From Casuarina equisetifolia (Eukaryota; Streptophyta; Magnoliopsida; Fagales; Casuarinaceae), in assembly GCA_028551475.1 (NCBI GenBank), contig CM052355.1, forward strand, positions 24,455,580 to 24,519,579: 64,000 nucleotides of DNA, in the 5' to 3' direction. The notes beneath the pieces were generated by a model. The model searched no databases. It had not been told where the DNA came from and was given only the letters and a program-made list of their open reading frames with translations. Positions 12,003 to 23,750 of this stretch are shown here, piece by piece. The stretch's first letter is position 1, and each line of letters opens with the position of its first letter. The position numbers and the translations under genes were made by a program.

Positions 12003-15000
12003 ATGGGTTATTTATGTGATTTTTGTGGGGAACAGAGGTCCATGGTTTATTGCCGGTCAGATGCTGCTTGCTTATGTTTGTCATGTGACCGAAATGTCCA
12101 CTCTGCTAATGCGCTATCCAAACGCCATTCTAGAACACTAATATGTGAAAGATGCAATGCGCAACCTGCATCAGTAAGATGTGCCGAAGACAGGGTCACT
12201 CTTTGTCAGAATTGTGATTGGTTGGGCCATGGCACTTCTACCTCAAACTCAACACATAAGAGACAACCCGTTAATTGTTACTCTGGATGCCCATCAGCTG
12301 CAGAACTTTCTTCAATCTGGTCATTCGTTTTAGATTTCCCTTCTGTGGGTGAATCTACTTGCGAGCAGGAACTGGGTCTTATGACCATAACTGAGAATGG
12401 TGCAAAAACTGCTTGGGGCCCTGCAGAAGAAAATAGGACCCAAAGTGTTTCTAGTTCAGTTGACTTGAGTGATGTGCGCGGCATGGAGAAGTCCAGTGTC
12501 TGGGTTGGATCGTCTTCAGTGCCTGAAGTTAAGGCTGGACAACACAGTCTAGACCAACCAGGTGGATCTGCAAATGCGTCTTTGCCCAAGGTACATGTTG
12601 AAAGTTTAATTGTAATCGTTGGTGGAAATCACAACCATTAGGTCAATAGTCTACCACAATAGAACTGTAAGGATTGCAGGCTCTGTGAGAGTTGGTCATT
12701 TGTTCCAATGATATTTATTTTTAGCTTGGATTCATTTTATGATGGTCTAACCATATGCTGGTTACCTACAACTGATTCCGTTAATTAAGCTGAGTTGCAA
12801 TATTCCACAAAGATATGTAGGAATTTTCTTTTCTTGCTTCCACCAATCATGGCTGATATACAATTTGGCTAAATATCCAGCTTTGTGTTTGACAGATAAG
12901 TCACATGATACATCAAACATTGAAGCTTTGCGTTAAAACTTGACCCTGAAGCTGAAATAGTTTGAGTTAAAAGAGTAGAAGTGTAATCATTTTGTGTGGC
13001 TCCACCAGTATATTCCTGCTTAATTTAAAGAATCTGCTTCTGCCTTTTTTCTGTAAATCTTACTTTCTGTGTGATTCATTTCGGGACGCTTGTTTCCTGC
13101 TTGCTGGGTACAAGTTCAGTTCTATGGGATCCAGTTCTTCCTTCTTTTCAGGGCTGTGATGACTCGATGAATTAATTCAAGCTTTACATCTTGATGATGT
13201 AGAATGGGAAATCAATATTTATGTGAAACTTCTTTGTGGTTTTTTGTCGTTCAATATTAACTTGAATTTCATGTCTTTAGCAAAGTTTTTCAAATCTCAT
13301 CTAGTTTAACTGAATTGAAAGATCCAAAATCTAGCTTTGCAAGTGTATCATTGGTGTATGGTGAAAGCTTCATGGTATCTTTATGAGGACTTACGCAAAT
13401 TCTACATTATGAATATGCAGTTAGACTACCCTGGATCAAAAGGTCCTGCAGACTTTTACAAGAATGATCTCTACAATGATTTCGAGATGGATGAAGTGGA
13501 TTTGAATCTTGAAAACTATGACGAATTATTTGGTGTAGCTCTTAGTCATTCTGAAGAGCTTTTTGAGAATGGTGGGTTTGATAGCTTGTTTGGGACAAAG
13601 GATGTCTCTGCTGCTGATTCTAGTTGTCAGGACGCAATTGCTGCTGAGGTACTTTCTTCTATTTGAATTATGCTGCTTATGTTATCCTCCTTGAAAGTAG
13701 GCATCTATTATGGTCTGTCAATGCCTTGTCCCATAGTTTTTGTTTCTCTTGACATATCAATGACACTGAACTATCCCATCTTTCTTTTTCAATCAATAAC
13801 AGAAGAACATAGCAATACTTTTAGTTTTGAAATATTAATTTCAACTTTCATTTTGGTCTATTGTATTAACTTGATGTTAACTAAACCTAGAAAACAGATT
13901 GGACTTACAAGCAATTACAGACTAATTGGATGCGTGTTATGTCCTTAGAAGGATTGTTCATCTTGCATGGAAGTCATAGTAGATACAGTTATCTTTTTTG
14001 CTCCACTTTTTTCAAGTGTTTCTATTCCTTTCTTTTCAAAGTATACTCACGATCAGATCTAAATGTTTGTTCTCCAGGAATCAGTTGGACATGTCAATGC
14101 AGTGCAGCCAGCATGTAGCAATGCAGCATCTGCTGATTCTATGATGAGTGCTAAAACTGACACAGTACTTTGTTTTACTGCAAAGCTAGGGCATTCAAGC
14201 CTTTCATTTTCTGGTGTTACTGGAGAGAGTAGTGCGGATTATCAGGATTGTGGGGCTTCATCAATGCTTCTCATGGGAGAGCCTCCATGGTGTCCTCCAT
14301 GTCCTGAGAGTTCCTTACAATCTGCTAGCCGCAGTAATGCCGTTATGCGTTACAAGGAAAAGAAGAAGGCACGCAAGTAAGTTTTGTGCAAATATATGTG
14401 TAATGACTAAATATTCATATAAACGTCTGTATATGTCTCAGTGCTCTCGAAAGGTATATGTCTCAGTGCTACCTCCTTTAGTAAATTAACTCGAAAGGGA
14501 TATGTCTGTATTTTTTGCTTGCTTGAATCTGGAGAATAGTGTTCTAGTTTGGTTTTTCTAACTTTCTCCCGCCATTGCTAGTTATTCGGATATGGATATC
14601 TTCACTTTTAAAAAACTCATGGTTCGATTTCTTTTCCTTTACTAAAACAATGTCTATTTGAAGTTTTCTGTCCTTAGAAGATATCTACCCTCTTGTCTGG
14701 ATTTGGTCACACAATATAAGAATAGATTTATGAATGTGTTTCAATATGCATATTTATACCCCTGTATCTTGGTATGAGGAACAATTAAATCATAATTCTG
14801 TAAATGCTTGCAAACATTACCCACTTGACCATGGTTGATTTGTTGGTACTTTTATTTGACTGTCATTTAATTTCAAAAGTTTCTACATAATGTTCTTCTA
14901 GTCAAGGATTTTCTTTTCTCATATTTTACCTAATTGGTTTCCAGGTTCGAGAAAAGAGTGAGGTACGCGTCTCGCAAAGCAAGAGCTGATGTAAGAAGGC

Positions 15001-15074
15001 GTGTCAAGGGACGTTTTGTCAAAGCTGGTGATGCTTATGATTATGATCCGATGACCCAGACAAGAAGCTACTGA
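12003..15074 (+). CDS. CONSTANS-like double B-box, CCT-domain regulator (COL9/COL10 type)
   Basis: Four coding exons (12003-12590, 13421-13648, 14078-14376, 14945-15074) encode 414 residues with consistent phases. Two B-boxes lie at the N terminus: box 1 starts at Cys5/Cys8, box 2 at Cys48/Cys51. The middle carries the group-typical stretch [12 protein letters not shown]. The CCT domain spans about 359-402, split by the last intron after KKKARK, and the protein ends in QTRSY. In Arabidopsis, COL9 delays flowering by lowering CO and FT expression; the target here is unknown. A 5'-leader intron is likely: a non-coding exon around 10.8-11.0 kb ends before GTAAATC at 11013 and rejoins shortly before the ATG. 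I chose 12003 because the B-box begins there at once. A poly(A) candidate lies at 15273-15278. COL9 versus COL10 orthology is undecided. Confidence 0.9.
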
Positions 15075-16261
15075 GAGTACAATTTTTAACCATTCTTTCT
15101 AAAGGAAAGAATCATTTCAATGCCAAAAAATCCGTAATATCACCTAAACAGTAGATCAAACTAATGCATTTTTCCCTGTACAATGACAAAGTGTATGATT
15201 GTATCTCAGGGGGCCTTGGTTTTCATCAGGAGAAAATGGTGGATAAGAAATACTGGGTCTCAATGCTTCAACAATAAAGTTTTGGAGCAGAAGATGATTC
15301 TTCATCACTATAAAGAGTTGAAGCACGGTGATGCCATCCGAAAAAGACCACATCGCCCTTAAATCTAGGTTCTGAGGGATTTCTCTCCTGTCTTTGTGCG
15401 GTTCCTCTCTAGGACAGGATGACTTCTAATGGCTCTCTCTAGCCATAGTACCTTTAGTTGTTAATGTTCCTTGTGTTCCTTCTGTGAATGCAGTTGACAT
15501 GGCATAGTGGGTAGCTCTTATAATCCTTTTTCCCCTTTTTTCTTTTTAAATTTGACATGTACAGCACAGGATCTATATATTCACCTAAGTGAGTGTGTTA
15601 TATGATGAGACAAAAATACTTGTACATCCTCTTTCCCCTAGGGATTATATATATGCTTTTTGAGAGGAGATTAATCTGGTGGTTTTGCATCAGTGTCAAG
15701 GGCTTGTCCATTTTTGTGCCATGAAAAAACTGTGATGATAGCTTATTCGCTCTTGCTTGGAATTTATAGAAGTAACTTTTCTTATATCTTTTCTGGTTGC
15801 TCCCATTATGTGGACATCCTTGTTGTCTGTGTGATGGTTGCTATATTCCTTATAGAAATGCTTGTTAGTATCTATGGTTTCTTCGATGGGTCTTGAATTA
15901 GAGAGATTTATCACGGCTTTTGTTCATGAACCGTTGTCTACCCCTTGCTTTCAGTATCTCTGTATCGTCAGCTCCCATCAGAACGAACCGTGTCTTCATC
16001 CGTTCTTCACGGTCACGTTTAATACATCAGCATCCATTAGCTTAAGAAGAAATTTCGTGCAAGAGTAGCTTTTCAAGGAAAAAGAAGAAAAAACCATATA
16101 TAAATTGACAACAGCGTTGATTCTTGCTGTGTATTGATGAAATTATGTGAACAAATTTCGAAGACAACTTCCTATGCTATGCGTAATAACACTGACATCT
16201 TCAATTTCCTCAACCGGAGAGACGATCCCCCGTTATCTTTCTGCTTTTGAATTACAAAGCA
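15075..16261. other. Convergent 3' flank between the CONSTANS-like and RRP15 genes
   Basis: This holds the 3' UTR of the CONSTANS-like gene (AATAAA at 15273-15278) and probably the 3' UTR of the opposing RRP15 gene. Small open frames near 15.7-16.1 kb show no recognisable domain. Confidence 0.6.
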
Positions 16262-19200
16262 TTAATCGTCATCGGAGCTACTTTCTTCAGGCCCCCTTCC
16301 CACGTCATCTGCTACAGTCGTTTCCTGCAGCACCGTGGCGGAAAAAATGTTACCCGGATAAAATAATGCCGCCAAGTGCATATGCAAGAGTAAAAAATGC
16401 CGACAAGTGCAACATGGAACAAGATACAGATAAAATAAAACAAAAAAAAAAAAGGATCCTTTACCGGCATCTTGTCCCAGTCTTTCAACTTGGAATTCGT
16501 TAACATGTAATTGTCACGTAATGGGGCCCATGTAGGCCCTTCTCCCTCCGTCTGGCCTGTAGATGCATGGCCCTGGATATAACAAAAGAATTCCAATTTG
16601 TAAAAGCCTCAGCAGAAACTAAATTATGGAAGCTGTTACTCCCACCTTACTATACATCCAATTGCACACTTTTTTGGACAACTCTGCTTTATGAAGTTGA
16701 CCATATGTGCAACAACAAAAAAGTATCAAGCAAAAAGGGACAAAAAAGATCGTGTGCACATATATTCTATATTATCTCCAACTTGAAATTTGGGAGTGGA
16801 AGCCTTATGATTCCATCTCTAAATAAAAGACTCAGAAAACTCTGCGGATCCAAAACAGAAAAAGAAAAAGAAAAAGAAAAGTATAGAAAGGAAGGAAATG
16901 GGTGAAGAAAAATATGAAAACTGAATGAAATCCAGAAATCAAACAGTCCTATCCAAAATGACATAAGAAAGAGGGAAACAAAGGAAAACCAAGCCCCCCA
17001 CACAAAAAAAAAAAAAAAGAGGAAAAAGAAATAGACAAACCTTGCTGGGCGCATCAGCTGCTACCTTTGTTGTCTTGCCCAACTCTGAAAAGAAGGTTTC
17101 TTTCCTCCGTTTCCTTAATGCTGGGAATATTTAAACATTTTCACTCAGAATCATTCAAAGAGACAATAATGGTGATAAGTGTGCAGATCAGTTTAATGAT
17201 TAGAAGCATGGGTTAAACACTGAACCGCAGAATAGCAAAAAATTGGCAGCAGGCAGCAAAACATTCCTCTTGTGAACAGTCTCACCAGAAAGGGAAGAAA
17301 AATGTACTTAAGTGTGCAAATCAATGTAATACTACAAGCAAGTTTAAACCCCAGACTGCAGAATAAGCCAGTATTCAATTGTCTGAAGCCAATAAATTGG
17401 CAGTTTGCAGCAAAACATTTCTCTTGTGGGCAGTCTTACCATATAATAGAAAGTTAGAAAGGGAAGAAAAAAGTACTTAATGCACAGATCAATGCAATGA
17501 TTACAAGCAAGGCTTAAACATGGGGGCAGAATAAGCTGGTATTTACTTGTCCAAAGTCAAAAATTGGTAATTGGCAGCAAAAAATTCCTCTTGTGAGCAG
17601 TCTCACCGAACAAAATTAGAAAGGGAAGAAAAATGAACTTATTAAACTCAGTAGAATACCCACATAACAATGTAATCACTTGTTGATCGAAAAATGTAAC
17701 CACCGGACTTGAACCCCCACAACCAAGGTGGTCTCTTTTTTCCAATTTTGGTAGATGATATAATTATATGAAAAAAAGAAACAAGTGAGCAATTTTTGTG
17801 CGTGTTTAACTCACTAGAATACCCACATAACAACAATGCCTTCACTCTTCTATGCACGGGACAACACGAATTCCAGTTCTTAGCATCGGGGTGTAGAGAT
17901 GTGTTTGTGTATGTGTGCATTTGGGGGTGGAGGTGAGAGCCGGGTGGTGAGGTTTCTTTTGTATCACATAAAGGAGAACATGGTTGCAATAAAAGAAGCG
18001 GTTAGCACCTAGATGTGGAGTTAGATGTTTGTAGAGAGCAAATATTTAAGTGCTTCCGTGCAAACTTTTTGAGATGTCAATGCCCATGGGAGTGTATATG
18101 CACCCATCATATAAGTAGGCCACATCAAGGCTTATGTGGATAAGAGATGGGAAAATAGAAACTTCCAGGAGCAAGGTTAAAATCTTTCGTTTGCAAGTTC
18201 AGAAAAGAAATATGCATATACGGTAGATTAAGCAAATATAATAAATAAATAAATAAAACCCAGTAACTGCAACCTGAGAATGCCAATTTACACGCTCATG
18301 TAACTTGACATGCCTAAGTGCCTACATCCATTCAGGATACGTAATGAAGATACGTGGCCTTGTAATACTTGATAAATTCCGCTGGTAATGACAGTAAGAC
18401 CAAAATTTGTATGGAAACGAGAGATAATGGAACAAAGAAAAAAGACAATGGCAAACGATAAGGGAATCTCAAATTGTAGCTGTCATCTATCAGCATTACC
18501 TTTTGCATCTTTAGACCTCGAGGGATTTAAACCTTTCTGGGCATTTTGTGCCTTGTTGACCTGCACAAGATACCAAGGACAGAAGTTTAGGTCTGGATGC
18601 AAAAGCAATAAGAACAATGCAACAAAGAAAACTTGGAGGGGGGGTGGGGTGTTGTGGGAGAACTTACAGCATTGAACAACTTGACCACTGAAAGTCGAAC
18701 AACACACATGGTAAAAGAGAATTAAGTTAGCATTTATTATAACGTACATAAAACATGATAAAAGCGTAATATACATCTCAACTAGCAAACATAGTTACGG
18801 TACCTCCTTTTGTAGCAACACCGATTAGAAACTTTTCATGAGAATCCAAATAATTAGCAGGTTTCACGTGTCCCTTTTCCCCCACCTACATTATATGAAT
18901 GAAAAAGTGTAAAACTTACAAAATCAGATGTTACAGGGAAAGATTTCTTATTAAATGCACAAAACACATCTAGTGATGTTTGTCATTACCAGTGGTTTTG
19001 AGACTGAATTATTACCTGGTGCTTTTCCTTCTTGGCCTCGCCCTTAACCTTCCGCTCAGCTTCCTCTTCCACAAGCTTCTCCGCAATGAGCTTCTTGTGC
19101 GCTGACATCACAGGTCCCTGCAAGGCAAAGAGCAACTTCATAAAATTCCCATTGTATTTCAAACCAAACCAAACTGCTATACTAGCTTATCTTACCAGGG

Positions 19201-19633
19201 AATCATCGGGCACACTCTTCTTGATAATACTCCTGAATGCCACCCTGAATGCTCTACAACCCTCCGCAAGCTTCGTAATTCCGGGTTGAATTTCACCGGT
19301 CTCTTCATCATCAGAAACCCCATTATCCAAATCCACATCCATATCCTCTTCCTCTTCCTCCTCCTCATAAAATCCCTCATCTCTAACCACTTTCATAGAA
19401 TTATCGACATCATCAACGTCGTCGTCGTCGTCGTCGGAATTGTACTGTCGCGCACGCTTGCTTAACAGTTTCTTCATTTTTCTGTCAATCTTCTTAGGCT
19501 TGCTGTTCTGCTCAATGCCCTGTAACATCATCGTTTTGTGGGGTTTTCTCTTACCCTTAGAGCCCTTCTTCTTCCCTATATTCTTCCTCTTCGGAACCTT
19601 TGCTAGTTCCGCCCCATGCTCTACCTCAGCCAT
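16262..19633 (-). CDS. RRP15: RRP15-like ribosomal RNA processing protein
   Basis: Eight minus-strand exons: 19633-19196, 19117-19016, 18885-18804, 18687-18668, 18560-18500, 17120-17041, 16572-16465, 16324-16262. They sum to 954 bases (317 residues) with all phases agreeing. Rrp15 family proteins are nucleolar factors needed for pre-60S maturation. Residues 1-60 are Lys-rich. An Asp/Glu-rich stretch follows at about 64-115. The conserved Rrp15p core starts at ITKLAEGCRAFRVAF and runs on through later exons (PVMSAHKKLIAEKL, FLIGVATKGVVKLFNA, KRRKETFFSELGK). The tail has GPTWAPLRDNYML and ends in DDD. Exon 4 is only 20 bases. Exon 7 needs the upstream acceptor (start 16572) to keep frame. Intron 5 is about 1.4 kb and carries a tandem array. 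The upstream region has a telo-box and site II motifs. Confidence 0.88.
17181..17645. repeat. Imperfect tandem array (3 copies) inside RRP15 intron 5
   Basis: Three diverged copies begin near 17181, 17314 and 17483. Each carries a CAGATCA/CAAATCA start, a GCAGAATA segment, AATTGGCAG, AACATTCCTCTTGTG-like and AGAAAGGGAAGAAAAA blocks. Spacings are about 133 and 169 bases. A short AGAATACCCACATAACAA direct repeat at about 17650 and 17815 suggests the duplicated zone goes further. It lies wholly within an intron. Confidence 0.8.
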
Positions 19634-19845
19634 GCCTCAAGTCACTGATTTTTCAAACAATTGGTCTCAACTTTCTCAAAGCCAATCGAAGCGCAATACC
19701 ACCGATTATAGAGAAGGAAAAAACGGAACCTTTGAATTATGTGAAGTTTTTCTGTGAGTAAATCAATGGCAAACTAGGGATAGGTTACCAGGTAAAGGAC
19801 TTGCGACGACCACATGCCATTTACAGGGATGCAAAGAAGAAAGTG

Positions 19846-19854
19846 TTAGGGTTT
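19846..19854 (-). promoter_or_regulatory. Telo-box upstream of RRP15
   Basis: Read on the minus strand, AAACCCTAA lies about 215 bases before the RRP15 start codon. Telo-boxes are established promoter elements of plant ribosomal and ribosome-biogenesis genes. Confidence 0.65.
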
Positions 19855-19905
19855 ACGAAAACCCCTTTTTCACCCAAAAAATAGATAAAAAATAAAAATC
19901 TACGT

Positions 19906-19971
19906 TGGGCTATATGATCTGACGTGGCAGCGATGTGGCTGCTACGTTAGCCTTAAGAGGTAGAGGGCCCA
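19906..19971 (-). promoter_or_regulatory. Two site II (TGGGCY) elements upstream of RRP15
   Basis: TGGGCT lies on the plus strand at 19906-19911. TGGGCC lies on the minus strand at 19966-19971. Site II elements bind TCP factors and act with telo-boxes in growth-coupled genes. They sit 52-126 bases beyond the telo-box. Confidence 0.6.
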
Positions 19972-21595
19972 CCCCTGTTTTATCCTTTTTTTTTTAACAG
20001 GAAATTTTTTATTTTTTTTTAATACACAGCCAATAAAGGAATGAGAATTTGAATCACAACAGGTAAAATGCGAATCAAGATTTAACTCAAAGAACACCGC
20101 TAACTTAAGGCCTATCTTAAAAGATAATGTCTTTATTTCTTCTGTTCAATATTTAAATAGTAATAGTCCTTATATCTTTTATTATTTTATTTTAAATAGA
20201 GACAGAACATTGATATATTCTATTAATTCATTCATAGACATTTTCACGACACAAATGATTTCAACACTAACAATAATCCATTGATAAAACTATACTACAA
20301 TTACATACCCAAGCCTCCTCAAGGACGGCCTGCCCGAATACAGTGAAGAGAATGAGTTAAGTGGTTTCTCTTTTCTAAAATTGCTCTTAACGCCTCCTTC
20401 TCCTCTCCTGTTTTACCAAAATGCGACGTTTCACCAAAACTCATCCAGTTAAAGTCATAGCCAATTCAAAATTAAAGTCACATACCGCTTCATAGCTACA
20501 TGGCCTTACTTTTTCTCCATCTCATAATAATCTTCAACCCTTCATGTGCTCAAATTTTAATCCTAAATGACAAAAATTGAGTATGAATACACTGTACATC
20601 CTCCCAAGTAGGATTGTACTCTACATGTTATGGCCACTAAATTAACGAATAGATCATAGGTCTATAACTTTCTTGAACCATGGGGTATGCCAAGATCTTA
20701 TGTGGTTCCATCAACAATCTACCTTTACCATCTATGAAACAATCTAAGAACTCTCACTAGAAATCATAGAATTTTGGAGAACTTTTGGCATTATAAGATT
20801 TAGATTTAAAGCTCTACCTAAATTATGACCTAGTAATACAAAAGAACACAATCTTAACTACAAAAGAAACGCTTAAATACTATAACTATCAACTGCCTCC
20901 TTGATGGATGCACTATGAAAACCCTAAAGGTGCTTGAAGAAGATTTGTTCCTGCTTACATTTTTTCCCCGTTGCTAGCCTTTTTCCTTTCCCAAAATGCA
21001 TAGCCTCCCTCTTAGTCCAATAAAGTACCTTTTTCCCACAACATCCTTCCTTATATGTCTAAGTCACGACAATCCACAAGGATCACAATTGAAGGATAGT
21101 ACTTGTTTTCAAATGTATTGAGTGTCTTCCTATCTACGACTACATTTTGGTTGCTTAAACCACTAAATTAGCAAATCAACTATAGGCCGCTAACATCTTA
21201 GCATCATGCAATAAATCAACCTCTTAAGTTGCACCACTACCAATCTATCTTCACCATATAATAGTGACACCTTAGGGTACATCCTACACCTTCTATCAAT
21301 GGCTTTCTTCAATTAGGACACATGAAAGCAAGGCTAGCTTGTATGCTACCTTCCCAACATGCTAGATGATCACAATAAGGTCATAATAATATGAGGATAG
21401 CTTGTAGTCTCATCTCTTTGATAAGAAAAATTCATGATAAAACTTGGACTATGAAAGATACAAAATCTCCCACCTTAAAGTCACACTATGTTCTATTTTT
21501 GTTAGCAAAAGCTCCCATATAAGCTTGGTTGGCCTAGAGATGGGACTAAATCAACTACACTCTTAAAACTCCATCTTGTGAGAAATCGTCATTCT
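19972..21595. other. Degenerate spacer, probably eroded 3' part of the gypsy element
   Basis: AT-rich sequence with stops in all frames. It lies downstream (minus sense) of the integrase remnant, so it may contain the rest of that element, but I could not identify a chromodomain or a paired LTR. No gene is supported. Confidence 0.4.
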
Positions 21596-21599
21596 CTTA

Positions 21600-22080
21600 T
21601 CATATATGGATCTTTAACTACAATGAAAGGGTTGACTCAGGTTATAATCATACAAGGCTTCAAAAGGAGTCATAGAGAAAAGTGTAATAATTGATATTGT
21701 ATCACCATTCTTGCCAATGCTGGTCACGAGTTTGGGCCTCTGTCCATTGGAGCATTTCAACTCTAAACACTAGTTAACCTTGTCCGTTTGTTCATTATTT
21801 TGAAGGTAATAGGCCATACTATGGTAAAGCATCAATCTTAGGATCCTAAAAAGCTCTTCTTAGAATTTATAATGAATATTGGATTTTGATTGCTCACAAT
21901 CATTGAACATAAATCATGTAATTTTCTCACTCCTTCCATAAATATAAGGTCCTTTAAAAGGTTGAGAATTGGGTGACTTAATGCCATGAAGTGAGTATAC
22001 TTTGTATTCCATAAACACATGAAACAACAGATTTTGAGTAAAACTAAACTTGGGCTTGAATACAATATTAGAATGACCAA
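21600..22080 (-). pseudogene. Ty3/gypsy retrotransposon integrase remnant
   Basis: Minus-strand reading from 22080 shows an integrase-like series: KYTHFMALSHP, then EGVRKLHDLCSMIVS, then NPIFIINSKKSF. After a stop come EQTDKVN and CLE-like pieces and, further on, TPFEALYDY in another frame (about 21640-21690). These match the order of the gypsy integrase core and the segment after it. The motif around the second catalytic Asp reads SNQN (21894-21883), so both Asp positions are lost. Stops and frameshifts make it a dead copy. Reverse transcriptase was not found upstream. Confidence 0.8.
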
Positions 22081-22612
22081 ATCCCAACTTAAAAACTAAC
22101 TTAAAGATTGAAGATAAGTTCCTTTATTTAAAACTAACCATAAGTTTTATCCTCTTTAGTATGGGACTAATGACCACCAATAGTTATTAAAGCTCAAGTT
22201 AATCCCCTTTGAGTCTTGTGCAACTTGCAGCTCATTAAATATGCTAGGCAAGCAAAGTGTTTAATTCACCCCATTCAACCTTAAGTTTAAGGTATATTTA
22301 GTATGTGAGAAAGTATTAAAAATAAAAGTCTTACATTGAAAAAAAAAATTCTTAAATAATGTTTGAGAGTTTGAATTATCTTTATATTCATAAATTAGCT
22401 TTTGAATTAAATTCTAAACACATTTTCAACAATAAATATGTCTTAGGACACTAAAGAAAATTCAAGCCATGAGCTAGCCTATGATTTAAGACTCTTTGAA
22501 ATTTGAAAGGAACACCTTAACATAAAAATAAAAATAGAAATTGATATCATGATAGGATATTAGTCATGAAAAATAGAAAATTACTAACAAACATTGTGTT
22601 TCAAATTACTAA

Positions 22613-22742
22613 TATTTTGAATATGTATTATGCTTTAACTGTCTCATATTTTGAATCTATATTATACTCTAATTGCCTTATATTTGAATGTCTTATACTG
22701 TAATTGTCTCGTATTTTGAATTTGCATTATCCCTTTTCTGAA
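22613..22742. repeat. Small minisatellite, four copies of about 34 bases
   Basis: Copies start at 22613, 22647, 22681 and 22712. Each begins TATTTTGAAT or a close variant and contains a TTATACT/TTATGCT core followed by AATTGTCTC-like sequence. Spacings are 34, 34 and 31 bases. It lies between the gypsy remnant and the NAC pseudogene. Confidence 0.75.
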
Positions 22743-22843
22743 TTAGCTCAAATTTTTTGAATTTGAAGCGGGAAACTAAGGCGGTGGGAGAAGTATATAG
22801 TACAATTTAATAGATTTTGAATGCTAAAGTTATTTTATGATCT

Positions 22844-22862
22844 GAGAGAGAGAGAGAGAGAG
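22844..22862. repeat. (GA)n microsatellite before the NAC pseudogene
   Basis: About nine GA units, ending ten bases before the ATG of the NAC-like remnant. Confidence 0.9.
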
Positions 22863-22871
22863 AAATCAAAG

Positions 22872-23333
22872 ATGGCAATCCCTCTCGGTTTTTGTTCGTG
22901 TCCAACTAAAAAAGAGCTCATAAATGGGTATTTGATGAGAAGGGTTAGGAGAGAAGAGCTTCCCTGGAATGGCATCCTTGATTCTAATATTTATGGCGAG
23001 AATGTCCCTTGGCAAATCTTTGGGGATCTTTTTGATCAAGGGGAAGAGAGGCTCTATGTTTTCACAGGGCTGAAAAGAACATTCAGCGAGTTGTGGAACT
23101 TTGCATGAGAGTTACTGCAAGAAGGTTTTTGAGAATCAGTCTGAATGCGATATTGGTCTAAAGAACTATTCTGTTTCAAGGTAAAAGATGGCACTCGCTT
23201 AACAAGAACCAACTGGCTTATGCACGAGTTCTCCCTTTTTGGGGAGCAAGAAACCACCAACTTGGTCCTCTGCGCGATTCCAAATAAAGAAAAAGAAACA
23301 ATAAGTGGGATCAACAGAAGCTTTCAAAACTAG
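22872..23333 (+). pseudogene. Broken NAC-domain gene
   Basis: The first open part (ATG at 22872, stop at 23106-23108, 78 residues) matches NAC subdomains A and B: PLGFCSCPTKKELINGYL, then LPWNGI, then PWQIFGD and RLYVFTGLKR. About 40 bases further, in another frame (23145-23333), the later subdomains resume: FCFKVKDGTRLTRTNWLMHE, then FSLFGEQ and LVLCAI. Most of subdomain C is missing between them, and no splice sites restore the frame convincingly. NAC proteins are plant transcription factors; this copy lacks an intact DNA-binding core and any activation domain. A short expressed NAC-like protein is possible but less likely. Confidence 0.7.
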
Positions 23334-23492
23334 TCAAACATCGGTTTGGAACTTGCTGCCGTTGCCGTTGTTGGAACTCCATACCAATAAACCCCAGAAC
23401 AAAAGGCTAACACAATTCTGATTCAAGCTGAGGATGGAACCCGGAAGTAAAAAGGATACACCGTGACATAGAATCTAACACACATCAAACCA

Positions 23493-23750
23493 GTGAGATG
23501 CCACAGAAATGTTCAACACCATTATGCATAAGGATGGAGTCTACACCAAACTTCCCATCATAGAGTAATATGCAAACGACTCAGTTGGAAACCCATGCAG
23601 GCGCCTGACACACCTCCAGCCTGTGAGATGCTACCAAAACATTGAACTCCATGCATAATGATGGAGTCTGCACCAATATTTTCATCATAGAGTATATGCA
23701 AATAACCGAGTTGGAAAACCATGTAGGCCACCCATTGCCCTGCGATGCAT
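23493..23750. repeat. Tandem duplication with a 130-base unit
   Basis: Two diverged copies start at GTGAGATG at 23493 and 23623. Both contain GATGGAGTCT, CATCATAGAGTA, ATATGCAAA and AGTTGGAAA blocks in the same order. It lies just past the NAC pseudogene. No coding frame is evident. Confidence 0.75.

Noticed and set aside
16767..17054. Phe-rich minus-strand frame near RRP15 exon 6
   Set aside because: It is intron sequence reading through a pyrimidine tract; the correct exon ends at 17041.
19972..21595. Chromodomain or 3' LTR of the gypsy element
   Set aside because: Expected by position but no motif or terminal repeat could be recognised by eye.
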